This document shows positions 12,798 through 25,039 of a stretch of 64,000 bases of DNA, piece after piece (positions within the stretch are counted from its first letter, which is position 1; the number at the start of each line of letters is the position of its first letter). The notes under the pieces were generated by a model. That model was not told the DNA's origin, ran no database searches, and worked only from the letters and a program-made list of their open reading frames with translations. Made by a program: the position numbers and the translations under genes. The stretch comes from Dendrocalamus latiflorus (Eukaryota > Streptophyta > Magnoliopsida > Poales > Poaceae): assembly GCA_017311315.1 (NCBI GenBank), contig CM029671.1, forward strand, positions 22,752,565 through 22,816,564. The letters are read 5' to 3'.

Positions 12798-15700
12798 GGA
12801 AAATGTATAAAAAAAAGGCTTAGCTAATTGTATTTTAGTTATAAAAACTGTACTAATTTTTGTGGGATAATATTGCATGACATGCACTATTTTCAAGACA
12901 ATATTTGAAACATATATGGGCAAATTAGTAATTAAAAGAGAAACGTGTATTTTCATAATTAATTTAAACTTCACAAGCTAGCACTGCCATTGCACTTGAT
13001 CCATTGTAATTAAACCAGCTGATGGTATTATTCCAGCTGAAGAATTCGAATTCAAGGGTTATTTTGCTTTAATTTTTTAGTGCTTTGCAGTCTCAATTTA
13101 CTCTCCTTGTTCTGTTATAAGTGATGGGGAAGATGATCTTTTTTTTCCTTTATAAGTGATGTTTTTCGATATCAAATATGTAAATATAATTGCTTTCCCC
13201 CTAAATTTCTATCACTTTGTTCTTAGATCACAAAGACACATTAAAGGTGGCTGATTTTGTTGATTAATAAAACTAATGCGGTAGAAGCCAAATTTACTAG
13301 AGGCATTGTTGCCTTTTATGTTTTTATTAATAGATGCACCTAAAGCATTGTTTATATAAGAATTGACGTAAGGAGTAGAGTTTAACTCAACTACTCGAGC
13401 TAGTACGTAACTTTTCTGTAACTAGAGACGTATAAACATACTGTAAAACACCTAGGACACCACACAAAGGAAGTAAAGATAATGAAAAAAATGGACGTCC
13501 ACGAGATGGCCAATAGAGTAATGATGCCATGATGCTCATTACTTCAAACCTGGGAATTGTGGTTGGAGAATTAGTCTTTGGTGGGTTTTTTTTCTGTGGC
13601 TAATAATTTATTGCTGTGGCTAATGGATTTTGATCATAACGTGATCATTTGTACGAATAAAAAAACTGTTGATAAACTGATAATACATTATGAAAAGACT
13701 GTCACGATAAATTATTTTAAAAAAGATAAAAACCGTTATATTTATTTGTGTGGGGGAAGGAACAAGTCATATACTAAAAAGAGGGCCTTCGTGATCATCT
13801 CACAGAATCGTACTTTTTAAAGTTGGACCAGCCTATATGTCTCTCATCTTACGCTTTGTTACTCCAATTTAGAATACCTGTTTTTGGATGCATATTCAAC
13901 TCATGATCTTCTGGATCTAAAATATAACTCGTTCGATGCATCAGTCAAGTCAACACTGTATTTCTCAAGTAGAACTAACTAATTTAACGAGTAGAACTAA
14001 CTGAATTTATCCAAAGGTCACCGTGTGTTCAGGCCATCTGGTTTGGATTTTTGGGTAAAAGAATTGTGATTGCCATCTAATATTTTTGGAGGACCATGGG
14101 AAATTTCAAATTTACAGTAACAACCATACAATTGCAAAAATATTCCTAATAGCATTACAATGCAATGTCAAATTCCAAATACAAGCAAATATTTTCTCTC
14201 ATGAAATATTAGTACTCTAAATATATTCACCTTTGCAAAAAGAACTCACTTTGTTTATTAAGAAAATATTTTTTTATGAATAGGAAGAGTTGGTTTTTAG
14301 GATCTACCTGGTCGAGCTGTGAGTCCGGCCCACACTAGGCATCTAATTAAGAAAGTTATAAGACATTATTAAACACATTTAACATATAGATCACAAATTT
14401 TGTTTGGTTAATACTTTTTTGTTACAATATTGCAACTTGTATTATTTTGAGATGTACTACTACTGCATCCTATAGGGCAAGTGAGGGAGAGAAGGGGTTA
14501 CTGCATGCTATAGGGCAAGTGAGGGAGAGAAGGGATTATAAAAGCCTGGAAGGCTGAAAACATGATAATGAGGTCTAACACAAAAGATGCCCAATACTTT
14601 AAAGGCTCTTTCTTGTCCAGTTTCTTTATACGACTTGACTAAACTAATGCTGTGGGAAACAACTCGATGTAATTAAGTTGGTTCTAATCTTTTTGTGTTC
14701 TTTGTGCTTACTTTATTGGGCCCAAGAGTTATATTATATCTGGGATCATGTTTCTAGGTAAAATTTTATTAAGCCTCACATTTGACATGGGCAAGCAACC
14801 CAATGCTGCCACATCCACTAGAGATTGATCACACAAGCTTGGTGGCACATAAAAATTTGCAATATTTTACTTGCATCATGCATGATATTATTATGTTTAC
14901 CACTAGATACAATATTGGTGGTAGGGCCAATTATTTATTTAGGGCAAGTGCATGGCCTGGGAAGCTTTGTTTGACTAGTGCAATTATAGCTATATATATG
15001 AACAAACTGGACCATTGTATATGTTGTATATAATGGGCTAATGGCTAGTTCCACATACAAACAATTCTTTAAGTCCTAGCATTTTTTTTATATGCTAATA
15101 TTATCCCCAGCATTAAACAATTGCTCTTGTTGCCAATTTGTTATTATATCCGCATCATGGCGAGTACAAGTAAGTACGTGTTAATGACTATTGTAGATGT
15201 ATTCTCATGGATATGATGGCTTGAAAGGGATCTAATTAAGGGTATAATTAACAGGAGTAGCGTGGCAACGAGGGAAGAGTGCTCTAGAATGGCTTGTCAT
15301 TAGCGCCTAACAACGCCATTAATTTTAATACTAGTGAACTTCCAGAGAGAAGCTGGTGTACATGCAGCCCATAACCATTCCCTTAAAAAACTGTACTGTG
15401 GAGTACTAAATATGCTTGGCATGTTACCTCCTGAATACCAGCATTTCACAGAGAAGAATACAAAGGATGAGGAAGAGATCATATCATCTCAATTCTCAAA
15501 GGAAAAAGGTTTTTTGGGGGGGGGGGGGGGGGGGGCTCATGTAGCCTCATAGAATGTTATTAAGTAATCCTTTTAATTAATAGTATTTTATTAATAACCC
15601 ATATGATACTTGCAGAGCTAGAGTGCAGTGGTTTTCTTGAGAATGGGGATAAATACTAAATAGAGCATCAAAGAGTATTATTTTTTCTGGCACGAATCCC

Positions 15701-18140
15701 CTGAAACATACTGAAAAATACGGTGTTAGTACAATACTACTATTTTACAGATCGGATGCCTGATGGGTAGGTTTGTACACTAGTAGTATCATATTCTCTT
15801 GGCCTGTAGTAGCCGGTAGGATCATAGTAGTAGCATTATAGGAGCAGGATTACACTACTGTAGCAAGCATATGGGGTGAAAAGGACAAATGCACCTAGGC
15901 CAGCAGTAGGCCAGTGTAGGAAAATAGCATGCGCGCAGGATAGGTTCCGCTGTGCATATATAGTTTACTGACTTTTAAGATAGGTCCCGCATCATTATTA
16001 AGACTAACGCTGCAACGTTTAAGGTCATCGTCGGCTCTTAAGGTGGGTCCACTCGGCTGTAAAGAAGGGAGATGTGGCAGTTGGTAGTTGGGAAGAGAGA
16101 ACGATAGATGTAAAGAAAATTGTATTTAATGCTTGTGGTCAGATCTTTAGCTTGAGGACCAGGCTCAAGCCTTTTTTTGCTTATGATCTGCTTAAGGTCA
16201 CCCCTGTAATGTATAAGGTCGACCTTAAGGTGGCTTATGATCCCTTATCTTCATACACTACAGATGCCCTCGGTTCATACTTCATACGATCTCCTACTTC
16301 TACCAGTAGTAGTATAGCGTATAAATTAATTGTAAATGGCGTTTATATGCATGGTTAATGCAAATGTAAGTTTTACTTCATCCAACTATATAAATCTCTA
16401 TTCTTAAAAAACATCGTTCCATAATATAAAACAATTAAGGAGATAAAAAATGTAGTTGTTATGATATTTCCATCATATACCCTTTCTTTAATACTTACAA
16501 AGCGGATGTAAAGTTGTAGTATACAATTTAATAGAAGTGTACATTATCAAATGATATTACTCATTGATTTATGCTATGATAAGCTTTAGCATTATATTAC
16601 AAGACGAAGGGAGCGTATAAGTAGTACTCTGCGGCACGCTTATGTGTAGTTAAGTCACTCAAAATGAATGCTTGATTCAATAAGTGTCTTTAATAAATCC
16701 TGCATTTTATAGAGTTTATTTAATACATTTACATTAAGGAATCAATAGAACATCTATTTATTGTGCGGGTGTCTACTGTTTCTTAAAATGAACAATTCTG
16801 TTTTGAAATACTAATGAAAGATTCAGAACATTTTTTTAAGGCAAAAAAGATACAGCTCCAGAACTTAAAGATGCACTTTATTGTACCGAATGTACTTACA
16901 CCCTAAACAATGCAAATCAAAGTGTAGGCGTGTAGCGTCAAAGGCCTCACGCCTTCACCCCCCTACGCAAGGGGTTAAAAGTTCAGTTCAATTTACTAGG
17001 TGTTTTACCCTAGTTGTCCAGCTACATACATCCTAGAGTAATACTCATAAACCTGCAAGCCATATGACTGGCTCATGAGTGCATTTGCTCAATTCTGCAA
17101 GGAAGCGCTTTCCGTCGACCCGTGAGTTAAAAGGGACGGCTGAAAAGTGCTGCGGATTTTAACTTTCTGGCTAAAATGATAATCCACTTATTTGGTTATT
17201 AGTTTTTCTAATATATTTAATTAAAAAGTAAATAATAGAAAAAAATAAAAAACACCGTTATATTTTTTTATAGCTAATGCAAAGAAAGAAGGGAAAAAAG
17301 AAAAACTATATTAAGAAACCATTGTGTTTTAAATAACTTTTGACTTCTGAAGTCTGAAACTGTTTGGAATGTGGCCAAAGCACGTTCCAAATTAGCAGAA
17401 CAAAATTGCCGAATCCATCTAGAACTCTTGCCCATCCTTTCCCTAATCGGTTTTTCCTTCACAAGCTAATATCAGCGACCATATCTGCCAAAGCAGAATT
17501 CCACATGGAAGAACCAATAATTTCTCCAGCCAAGTAACGTCAGAAGATGGACTCCGGTGGTACACTACTACATGTGATGCCAATTACAACTTCACGGAAA
17601 AGTATAGGAGTTGATAAGGATGCAGCTTTTTCAGATTAACCATCTGGCATGTGCTGTGCATTGACAGGAACAGAAATCTCATCACGTAGCCATCAGGCAC
17701 AGATGACAGGTATCTCGACAAGAAATCATTGCCGATGCAGAGACAAAATCAGCTACGAAAGATAGTGAGGCATAGCTTGCTTCTTGTATAATTGATGATA
17801 TCTTGGCTGCTATTTACAAGGCCCACACGTGTAGCTGGGGCCGCATTACATTTGAGCACTAACATTCTTTTGTGGCTTTCTACTAAGTAAAGCAATAACC
17901 AGTGCTCCACAATAATACAGGAGTCTTAAATCTTCCAGTGATGGCTTGATGGGATGGGTTATGTACAGCGTATCAGTGTAACTTTTTGAAGAATACCAGC
18001 AGTCCAGCGCATTGTAAATGACCAGATTTTGAATTCCCAAATCAATCATACGCAGAAGTTGATGGCATGAAAATAAATTTTATATATTTCTCTATGATCC
18101 GGACCTACATTGAGAAATAAGATGAAATGACCTGGCTGAA
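12798..18140. other. Long gene-free stretch
   Basis: I see no supported gene. It holds an imperfect 38-bp direct duplication at 14462-14537 (unit beginning ACTGCAT and containing TATAGGGCAAGTGAG), a pure G run at 15516-15535, and AT-rich sequence near 17130-17400 that may be a decayed MITE. Reading frames here are short and have low-complexity composition. Confidence 0.5.
15516..15535 (+). repeat. Poly-G run (20 G)
   Basis: Twenty consecutive G follow a T run. This is a typical place for assembly length error or strand-specific structure. Confidence 0.9.
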
Positions 18141-19730
18141 TTAATTTGATACGCCAGAAGAAGGTTCAGAAACATAATCTATCGTTGCTGATGACTTCTT
18201 ACTGATCTCTAGCTCTTGTTGTCTCTTGAGATAACTCTGTGCTGTGGAAGTAATTATCTGAATGATGAAGTTCACGATCATTTCCAGACCAAAGAGAATG
18301 ACATATTCCACTTCTTTCCCTACACGTGGATGATTCAGGCATTTAGGAAAAATTGCCAAGAATGAGAAAACAGATGATAACACGTTAAGAAAAGACTGCA
18401 GAGCAAACTAGAAAGGGTAAATTTTATCATAAAATAATTTATCATTCCATTACTGTGAAGTTATGTTGCAATTATCGTCAATCATAATCATGTATCCAAG
18501 CCTCCATCAGATTCCATCTAGCTCAACCGAGCTAGTCAATTTTGCAAACCATACTAAGGACTTGGTGAAGCACTACATTTGTCTATTGCTGACAGACAAT
18601 CAGCTGTATTTATCACTTGCAGCATACCCATCCATGATACAGTGTCATCAACGAATTCAATAAAATAGGAAAGAAAAAAGCATAACCAAATGATGATAGT
18701 GATATTGTTTAAAAAAATTGAAACATGCGCAGCTGATGTGTGCAATAAATTTTAAATGTTCAAAATTCTCCCCAAACGTGAGAAACATCTGTACATTGTA
18801 GCACTAGAAGCTGATGCAGCAACACGGGCTGATAAAAACTTATTATTGGCTGTCTTCAACTTGGCAACTAAAGAGGGAAGGATGGATGATACTCCAGGAA
18901 CATTGCCAAATATCCACATAAGCCTTTTCTCCACCAATTCAAGAAGTTTGTTATTGCAGAGAGTAATTACGAATGTTGTCTACATAAGTAATTTGTAAAA
19001 TATCGTTAGGTCTATTGAAATAGATGACTTAACAAAGATGATATGAATATTGCAAAGATTGCAATTCAAAACTAAATGCTACAAAGGAGGCAATTCAAAA
19101 TAAATGCTACATAGGAGGAACTGTACCAAGAAGTTTGAAAGTAGCAAACCTGGATATAAACTTTAATAATGGCCTTCCAAATTAAAGTTGCTAGAAAGAA
19201 CTTCCAGAATGGGATGTTAAATTGTCCACACAAAATACCAGTAAGATCAGAGAGAGGGTTCGGCACCTAATGAAAGGAAAAGTATCTCCAGATGTCATAT
19301 TTAACAATGAAGGAATAATATGCCAAAGATAACATTTTACATGGCTCTACATTTGCTCCAGTGATCATACTTAACAACAAAGCAAGTCATGGCTATATTT
19401 TACATGTAGTCTTTCTATAGCAACTCTCATTTAAGTGCAGAGAAAATGAGCTTCTCAAGCATTTTACATGGAGTTCACCTAACAGCTTAAACTGTTAAGA
19501 AGCTACAAGGTAACTGTAAGTACGGTAACATAATCAAACATGGCTGGAATCAAATAAATATCCATAAGAAAGATACTAACCGAAACAAGTAGCAAGATTG
19601 TAGGGAAGTTAAGATGTCGCGAGTGAGACATAAGCCAGTGTTTGGCCCGATGAAAAGTTAATGATAGAAAACCTTCTGAAATGGAACCATCCAATTCTTC
19701 TAACTCTTCTAATGTGCAGCCTGACATGCT
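18141..19730 (-). pseudogene. KMS1/VMP1-like vacuole membrane protein, 5'-truncated and frameshifted
   Basis: Four exons of a KMS1-type (VMP1 family) multispanning membrane protein can be followed on the minus strand. They are 19581-19730 (LEELEELDGS, HWLMSHSRHLNF), 19150-19266 (VPNPLSDLTGILCGQF, IPFWKFFLATLI), about 18800-18979 (LVEKRLMWIFGNVPGVSS, LPSLVAKLKTA) and 18141-18319 (KKWNMSFSLVW, TSTAQSYLKRQQELEI, TAA stop). Phases of the first three are consistent and most splice sites are still GT-AG. In the last exon the frame breaks near 18280-18287 (apparent 1-bp loss) between SLVW and MIVNFII. The N-terminal exons are absent: a hAT element begins about 0.1 kb upstream at 19840, and no match was seen beyond it. 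Introns are kept, so this is a DNA-level copy, not a retrocopy. VMP1/KMS proteins act at the ER in secretory trafficking and autophagy. Confidence 0.8.
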
Positions 19731-20367
19731 AGCTGTGGTTCATTTATAGTAATATGAATAAGTTGCATCAAGTAATTTTTCTAATTAATCATTCAAATTT
19801 TGAGTTAGTTTAGCCTAAATTAAGCTAATGTTTCACGATCAGTGCCAACCGGTAACCGGTTATACCAGTAGAATAAAAACCGGCGGTTTTTTATTTATTT
19901 CAAATTTGAAATTTGGAAAGTAAAAGTTAGTTTCTCTAATGATGTTTACATTATTTAACACTAATGGAATGTATTAGGAATATGTATGCACCTCCTGTAC
20001 TTGATTTCATGTTTTTTTTGCCATGAATGTATTAGGAATTTCCAATTTTTGAACGTAAAAGTTAGTTTTCCTAATAATGTTTACATTATTTAACACTAAT
20101 GGAATGTATTAGAAAAATGTATGCACCTCCCGTGCTTGACTTCATGCTTTTTGCTATAAATGTGTTAGAAATTTCCAATTTCAAATTTGAAAAACTGGTT
20201 ATTAGCAGTTTTCTCCGGGTTTTTTGGGCCGTAACCGGCCGGTTTTTTGGTTACCGGTTTTAAATTCAAATTTTGACGTTTGAAATTTGACATTTTTTTC
20301 CCGGTTACCGGCCGGTAACCAGTACCGGCCGTCTGGCGGTATTCCCCCCAGTTCCGGATTTTGGAAC

Positions 20368-20659
20368 TGTTGTGGCTACGGGCCAAACAGTAGAGAAGAG
20401 TACTAGTAGAAGAGGAAGGAGGGCCAGATCTATGGGAGAGGTGGTGAGAATGAGAGGATGTCCCCCTTTGCCCCTCCTGGGGTTTATATATATGAGTGGG
20501 GTAGAATGGGGATTTATCCCCATTCTACCCCTTAGCACTTACAAGGGATGAGGTTACATTGGTATATTTACACTGCTATATCCCTCTACACTATTGGGCC
20601 TATTACATGTTGGACTAGTTGCACGGCCAGTTACGGGGGGTTGGACCACCCCTACAACA
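20368..20659 (-). repeat. LTR (3' LTR in element orientation)
   Basis: Pairs with 24256-24546. On the plus side it adjoins TACTCCCTCG, which on the minus strand reads as a short purine-rich tract before the LTR. Confidence 0.88.
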
Positions 20660-20835
20660 GTACTCCCTCGACAGCAAGCGTTGAGGTCCCGATGGGCGAG
20701 CTGACGCGATCAACCGCCCCAGCCCCCCGTTCCCCGACAGCAAGCGCGAGGGTGCCGAGTGGTGAGCCGATGCAACTGGTAGCTTGCAGACCCCAGAGGC
20801 ACTGCCTACGAAGAAATCAGCGAACTCCTATGCTG

Positions 20836-22280
20836 AATCTCGCGCCGTCCCGCCGAGGCGATGCCTACGAGGCGGACGACGAAGTCTTGCGCCGGAGCCG
20901 TGCCGTCTCGCCGAGGCGATGCCTACGAGGCGGACGGCGAAGTATTGCGCCCGAGCCGTGCCGTCCGGCGAAGTCAAGCGCCGACGACATGCCGTCCCAC
21001 CGAGGCGATGCCTACGAGGCGAACGGCGAAGTCCTGCGCCGGAGCCGTGCCGTCCCGCCGAGGCGATGCCTACGAGGCGGACGGCGAAGTCCAGCGCCAG
21101 AGCCGTGCCGTCCGGCCGAGGCGATGCCTACGAGGCGGACGGCGAAGTCTTGCGCCGGAGCCGTGCCGTCCGGCGAAGTCAAGCGCCGACGACGTGCCGT
21201 CCCGCCGAGGCGATGCCTACGAGGCGGACGGCGAAGTCTTGCGCCGGAGCCGTGCCGCCCGGCCGAGGCGATGCATACGAGGCGGACGGCGAAGTCCTGC
21301 GCCAGAGCCGTGCCGTCCGGCCGAGGCGATGCCTACGAGGCGGACGGCGAAGTCCTGCGCCGGAGCCGTGCCGTCCGGCGAAGTCGAGCGCCGACGACGT
21401 GCCGTCCCGCCGAGGCGATGCCTACGAGGCGGACGGCGAAGTCTTGCGCCGGAGCCGTGCCGTCCGGCGAAGTCGAGCGCCGACGAAGTGCCGTCCGGCG
21501 AAGTCGAGCGCCGACGACGTGCCGTCCCGCCGAGGCGATGCCGACGAGGCGGACGGAGAAGTCCTGCGCCGGAGCCGTGCCGTCCGGCGAAGTCGAGCGC
21601 CGACGACGTGCCGTCCCGCCGAGGCGATGCCTACGAGGCGGACGGCGAAGTCCTGTGCCGGAGCCGTGCCGTCCCGCCGAGGCGATGCCTACAATGCGGA
21701 GGGCGAAGTCCTGCGCCGGAGCCGTGCCGTCGGGCCGAGGCGATGCCTACGAGGCGGACGGCAAAGTCCTGCGCCGGAGCCGTGCCGTCCGGCGAAGTCG
21801 AGCGCCGACGACGTGCCGTCCCGCCGAGGCGATGCCTACGAGGCGGACGGCAAAGTCCTGCGCCTACGACGTGCCGTCCGGCGAAGTCGAGCGCCGACGA
21901 CGTGCCGTCCCGCCGAGGCGATGCCTACGAGGCGGAAGGCGAAGTCTTGCGCCGGAGCCGTGCCGTCCGGCGAAGTCGAGCGCCGACGAAGTGCCGTCCG
22001 GCGAAGTCGAGCGCCGCCGACGTGCCGTCCCGCCGAGGCGATGCCTACAAGGCGGACGGAGAAGTCCTGCGCCGGAGCCGTGCCGTCCGGCGAAGTCGAG
22101 CGCCGACGACGTGCCGTCCGGCGAAGTCGAGCGCCGATGACGTGCCGTCCGGCGAAGTCGAGCGCCGATGACGTGCCGTCCCGCCGAGGCGATGCCTACG
22201 AGGCGGACGGCGAAGTCCTGCGCCGGAGCCGTGCCGTCCGGCCGAGGCGATGCCTACGAGGCGGACGGCGAAGTCGAGCG
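20836..22280. repeat. GC-rich tandem array, 58-bp and 31-bp units
   Basis: The 58-bp unit contains CCGAGGCGATGCCTACGAGG and GCGCCGGAGCCGTGCCGTCC. The 31-bp unit keeps the GGCGAAGTC...CGTGCCGTCC half and lacks a 27-bp block. Both lengths are 3n+1, so each unit shifts the frame by one. This explains why all three plus-strand frames stay open for over 400 codons with the same rotating peptides; these are not evidence of a protein. Confidence 0.9.
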
Positions 22281-23032
22281 CCCGCGAAGAGCGGGCGCTT
22301 GCGGCATGGGCCGAGGGCACTACGCACGCCGAGGTAGGGAGGCGAAGCCGCCGTTCCCCTACCTTCAAAAACAGTGCCCGCGGAGAGCTTGCGCTTGCGG
22401 CGTGGGCCGAGGGCACTACGCACGCCGAGGTAGGAAGGCGAAGCCACCGTTCCCCTACCTTCAAAAACAGTTCGCGCTTGCGGCGTAGGCCGAGGGCACT
22501 ACGCACGCCGAGGTAGGGAGGCGAAGCCGCCGTTCCCCTACCTTCAAAAACAGTGCCCGCGGAGAGCGGGCGCTTGCGGCGTAGGCCGAGGGCACTACGC
22601 ACGCCGAGGTAGGGAGGCGAAGCCGCCGTTCCCCTACCTTCAAAAACAGTGCCCGCGGAGAGCGGGCGCTTGCGGCGTAGGCCGAGGGCACTACGCACGC
22701 CGAGGTAGAGAGGCGAAGCCGCCGTTACCCTACCTTCAAAAACAGTGCCCGCGGAGAGCGGGCGCTTGCGGCGTAGGCCGAGGGCACTACGCACGCCGAG
22801 GTAGGGAGGCGAAGCCGCCTTTCCCCTACCTTCAAAAACAGTGCCCGCGGAGAGCGGGCGCTTGCGGCGTAGGCCGAGGGCACTACGCACGCCAAGGTAG
22901 AGAGGCGAAGCCGCCGTTCCCCTACCTTCAAAAACAGTGCCCGCGGAGAGCGGGCGCTTGCAGCGTAGGCCGAGAGCACTACGCACGCCGAGGTAGGGAG
23001 GCGAAGCCGCCGTTCCCCTACCTTCAAAAACT
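22268..23032. repeat. 96-bp tandem array, about 8 copies
   Basis: Each unit runs from GTGCCCGCGGAGAGCGGGCG to CTACCTTCAAAAACA, and one unit is short. Each carries a small GC hairpin (GCCCGC/GCGGGC). Since 96 is a multiple of 3, the minus strand stays open with a 32-residue repeat. Confidence 0.9.
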
Positions 23033-23288
23033 TGGCAATGCACTCCCTGGTGCAACGCGGGCGAGGGCGCGATATCCTGGCAGTGCATCGCTATAGCGAT
23101 GCACTCCCTAGTATCTCGGCCATCGTGCAGTTTTTATACTCCGTAGAGTGCGTGGGATCAACATCCACGTCTTATTTATACTCCGGAGAGTACGCATAGG
23201 GACAATGTGCATGCGTGCGCGGCATCCGCGTCCTGTTTAGACTCCGTAGAGTGCGCAGGGATAACATCCGCGTCTTATTTATAGTCTG

Positions 23289-23632
23289 TAGACTGGTGCG
23301 CGCGGAGGCGGACCTCGACGCTACGACTTAATTTATAGTCCGTAGACTGGTGCGTGCGGAGGCGGACCTCGACGCTACGACTTAATTTAGAGTCCGTAGA
23401 CTGGTGCGTGCGGAAGCGGACCTCGACGCTACGACTTAATTTAGAGTCCGTAGACTGGTGCGTGCGGAGGCGGACCTCGACGCTGCGACTTAATTTAGAG
23501 TCCGTAGACTGGTGCGTGCGGAGGCGGACCTCGACGCTACGACTTAATTTAGAGTCCGTAGACTGGTGTGTGCGAAGGCGGACCTCGACGCTACGACTTA
23601 ATTTAGAGTCCGTAGACTGGTGCGTGCGGAGG
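23289..23632. repeat. 54-bp tandem array, about 6-7 copies
   Basis: The unit contains GACTGGTGCGTGCGGAGGCG, GACCTCGACGCTACGACTTA and ATTTAGAGTCCGTA. It is in frame (18 codons) but low in complexity. Degenerate units with CCGTAGAGTGCG motifs precede it at 23130-23280. Confidence 0.88.
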
Positions 23633-24235
23633 CTAGAGCGTGACTCCTCGATTTTTTTTCACTTGATATTTGCTGCGCGGAGACGAGCGGAGGTCGGGGC
23701 TCAGCTTCGGCAGCGCGGAGGCCAGTGCGGAGACTCGGCCGGAGGTGGTGGAGGCCCGGCCGGAGATGGAGGCCCTCGAGCAGACATGACGTCTCTTGCT
23801 TTGTCGAGCGGAGAAGCTCGACGCTGGCACGGCACCCCCGAGTCTGCGGAGCGGGGGCTCGGAGTCGCTCGGCGGCGAGGGGTCACGCTCGGAGGCTGCG
23901 ACGTGGAGACCGGCACGGAGACCCCGGTGCTGCACTTGTTACTCAAGCAGTACTCAGCAATAGGTGAGAGATCGATGGATCTAACAAATCCTCACGTAGG
24001 CTTATATGCAACAAAGCAGTACTCAACAGTGGGAGAAGGATCGATGGATCTATTAGATCTGCATGGAGACTCACCTGCAAGATGGATGGATCTATCAGAT
24101 CTACCTTTTCTTACTTTTGACGACATTTTTTGTTCCAACCGATCGAGACCCAGCGTGCCAGGATGTATCCCAGCCCGACCATGGAGCGCATCTACCTCAC
24201 GATGGTGACTCTTCTTTGCGCGACTTCTTGCCCAG

Positions 24236-24253
24236 TCCCCACGGACGGCGCCA
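24236..24253 (-). other. Primer-binding-like site of the LTR element
   Basis: On the minus strand TGGCGCCGTCCGTGGGGA lies 2 nt inside the right LTR. This TGGCGCC-type site is common in plant Ty3/Gypsy-related elements and fixes the element's orientation. Confidence 0.7.
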
Positions 24254-24255
24254 TC

Positions 24256-24546
24256 TGTTGTGGCTACGGGCCAAACAGTAGAGAAGGGGACTAGTAGAAG
24301 AGGAAGAAGAGCCAGATCTGTGGGAAAGGTGGTGAGAATGAGAGGATGTCCCCCTTTGCCCCTCCTGGGGGTTTATATATATGAGTGGGGTAGAATGGGA
24401 AATCCCCATTCTACCCCTTAGCACTTACAAGGGATGAGGGTACATTGGTATATTTACACTGGTATATTCCTCTACACTATTGGGCCTATTACATGTTGGA
24501 CTAGTTGCACGGCCCAGTCACGGGGGGTTGGGCCACCCCTACAACA
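24256..24546 (-). repeat. LTR (5' LTR in element orientation)
   Basis: Pairs with 20368-20659. The TATA-like box lies on the minus strand around 24370-24385. Confidence 0.88.
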
Positions 24547-24563
24547 GGAACCTTGTTCACGAT

Positions 24564-25034
24564 GATTCCAAAGAAACATGGATTGACTGCACCAAGTAAT
24601 TCTTGCATAGAAATCGCATAAACTTAGGGCTTGTTTAACCTTAAATTAGGCTAATCTTATATGATGGCTTATTGTGGTCAACTTATAAGCAAGATAACCC
24701 AGCTTATCAGATAGTTTGTAAAAACTGTTTATATTGTGTATGTGTACGAGTACGAAGACCCTAGCAGCATGTGTGTGCAGCAGCTGCAGCACAGACGTGC
24801 GGGTGTGCACATCAATTTTGTGGACATGGATACCAGCCAAGCAAACGGCAAGAAGTCCATGAGAATTAGATGGAGTTATAGTTGGTTAGTATAGCAAGTT
24901 AAAGATGGAGTCCAGTCATAGATAGGGGTGCTGTCTATGATCAAATGAAGAGTTGTGATTAGTTAAGAGAGTAATCGATCAGGTTACGAGTTCAGATACA
25001 GTTTTAGTTGGAATCCTTTGAGTAAAGGCCAAGT
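24564..25034. other. Intergenic spacer between two LTR insertions
   Basis: No gene was recognised. This is pre-insertion sequence between the hAT/LTR nest and the Gypsy element. Confidence 0.4.
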
Positions 25035-25039
25035 CTGCC

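Larger units (their letters stand above)
20368..24546 (-). mobile_element. Non-autonomous LTR retrotransposon packed with tandem repeats
   Basis: LTRs at 20368-20659 (292 bp) and 24256-24546 (291 bp) both run TGTTGTGG to CTACAACA. The target duplication GGAAC is exact (20363-20367 and 24547-24551). Orientation is minus: the primer-binding-like site TGGCGCCGTCCGTGGGGA is next to the right LTR on the minus strand, and a TATATATAAACC box lies in each LTR on that strand. The 3.6-kb interior has no gag or pol. It consists mainly of three unrelated tandem arrays (20836-22280, 22268-23032, 23289-23632). The LTRs differ by roughly a dozen substitutions plus small indels, so the insertion is clearly older than the Gypsy element at 25040. 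Confidence 0.9.
19840..24555. mobile_element. hAT-type element, split by an LTR element
   Basis: An 8-bp duplication TTCACGAT flanks it at 19832-19839 and 24556-24563. Ends are CAGTGCCAACCGGTAACC and, at the right, CCGGATTTTGGAACCTTG. Without the LTR element at 20368-24546 it is about 530 bp. Subterminal CCGGTAACCGG-like motifs are numerous, and a roughly 110-120-bp stretch is duplicated in tandem at about 19925-20170. It has no transposase. The related 42249-42615 element shares the ACCGG-rich ends. Confidence 0.85.

Noticed and set aside
20548..22337. Three overlapping plus-strand frames of 436-530 codons
   Set aside because: They are by-products of 58- and 31-bp tandem units lacking stop codons; the same peptides rotate through all frames, and they lie inside an LTR element.
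22045..23088. 347-codon minus-strand repeat protein
   Set aside because: It follows the 96-bp tandem array (32 codons per unit). There is no evidence beyond absence of stops.
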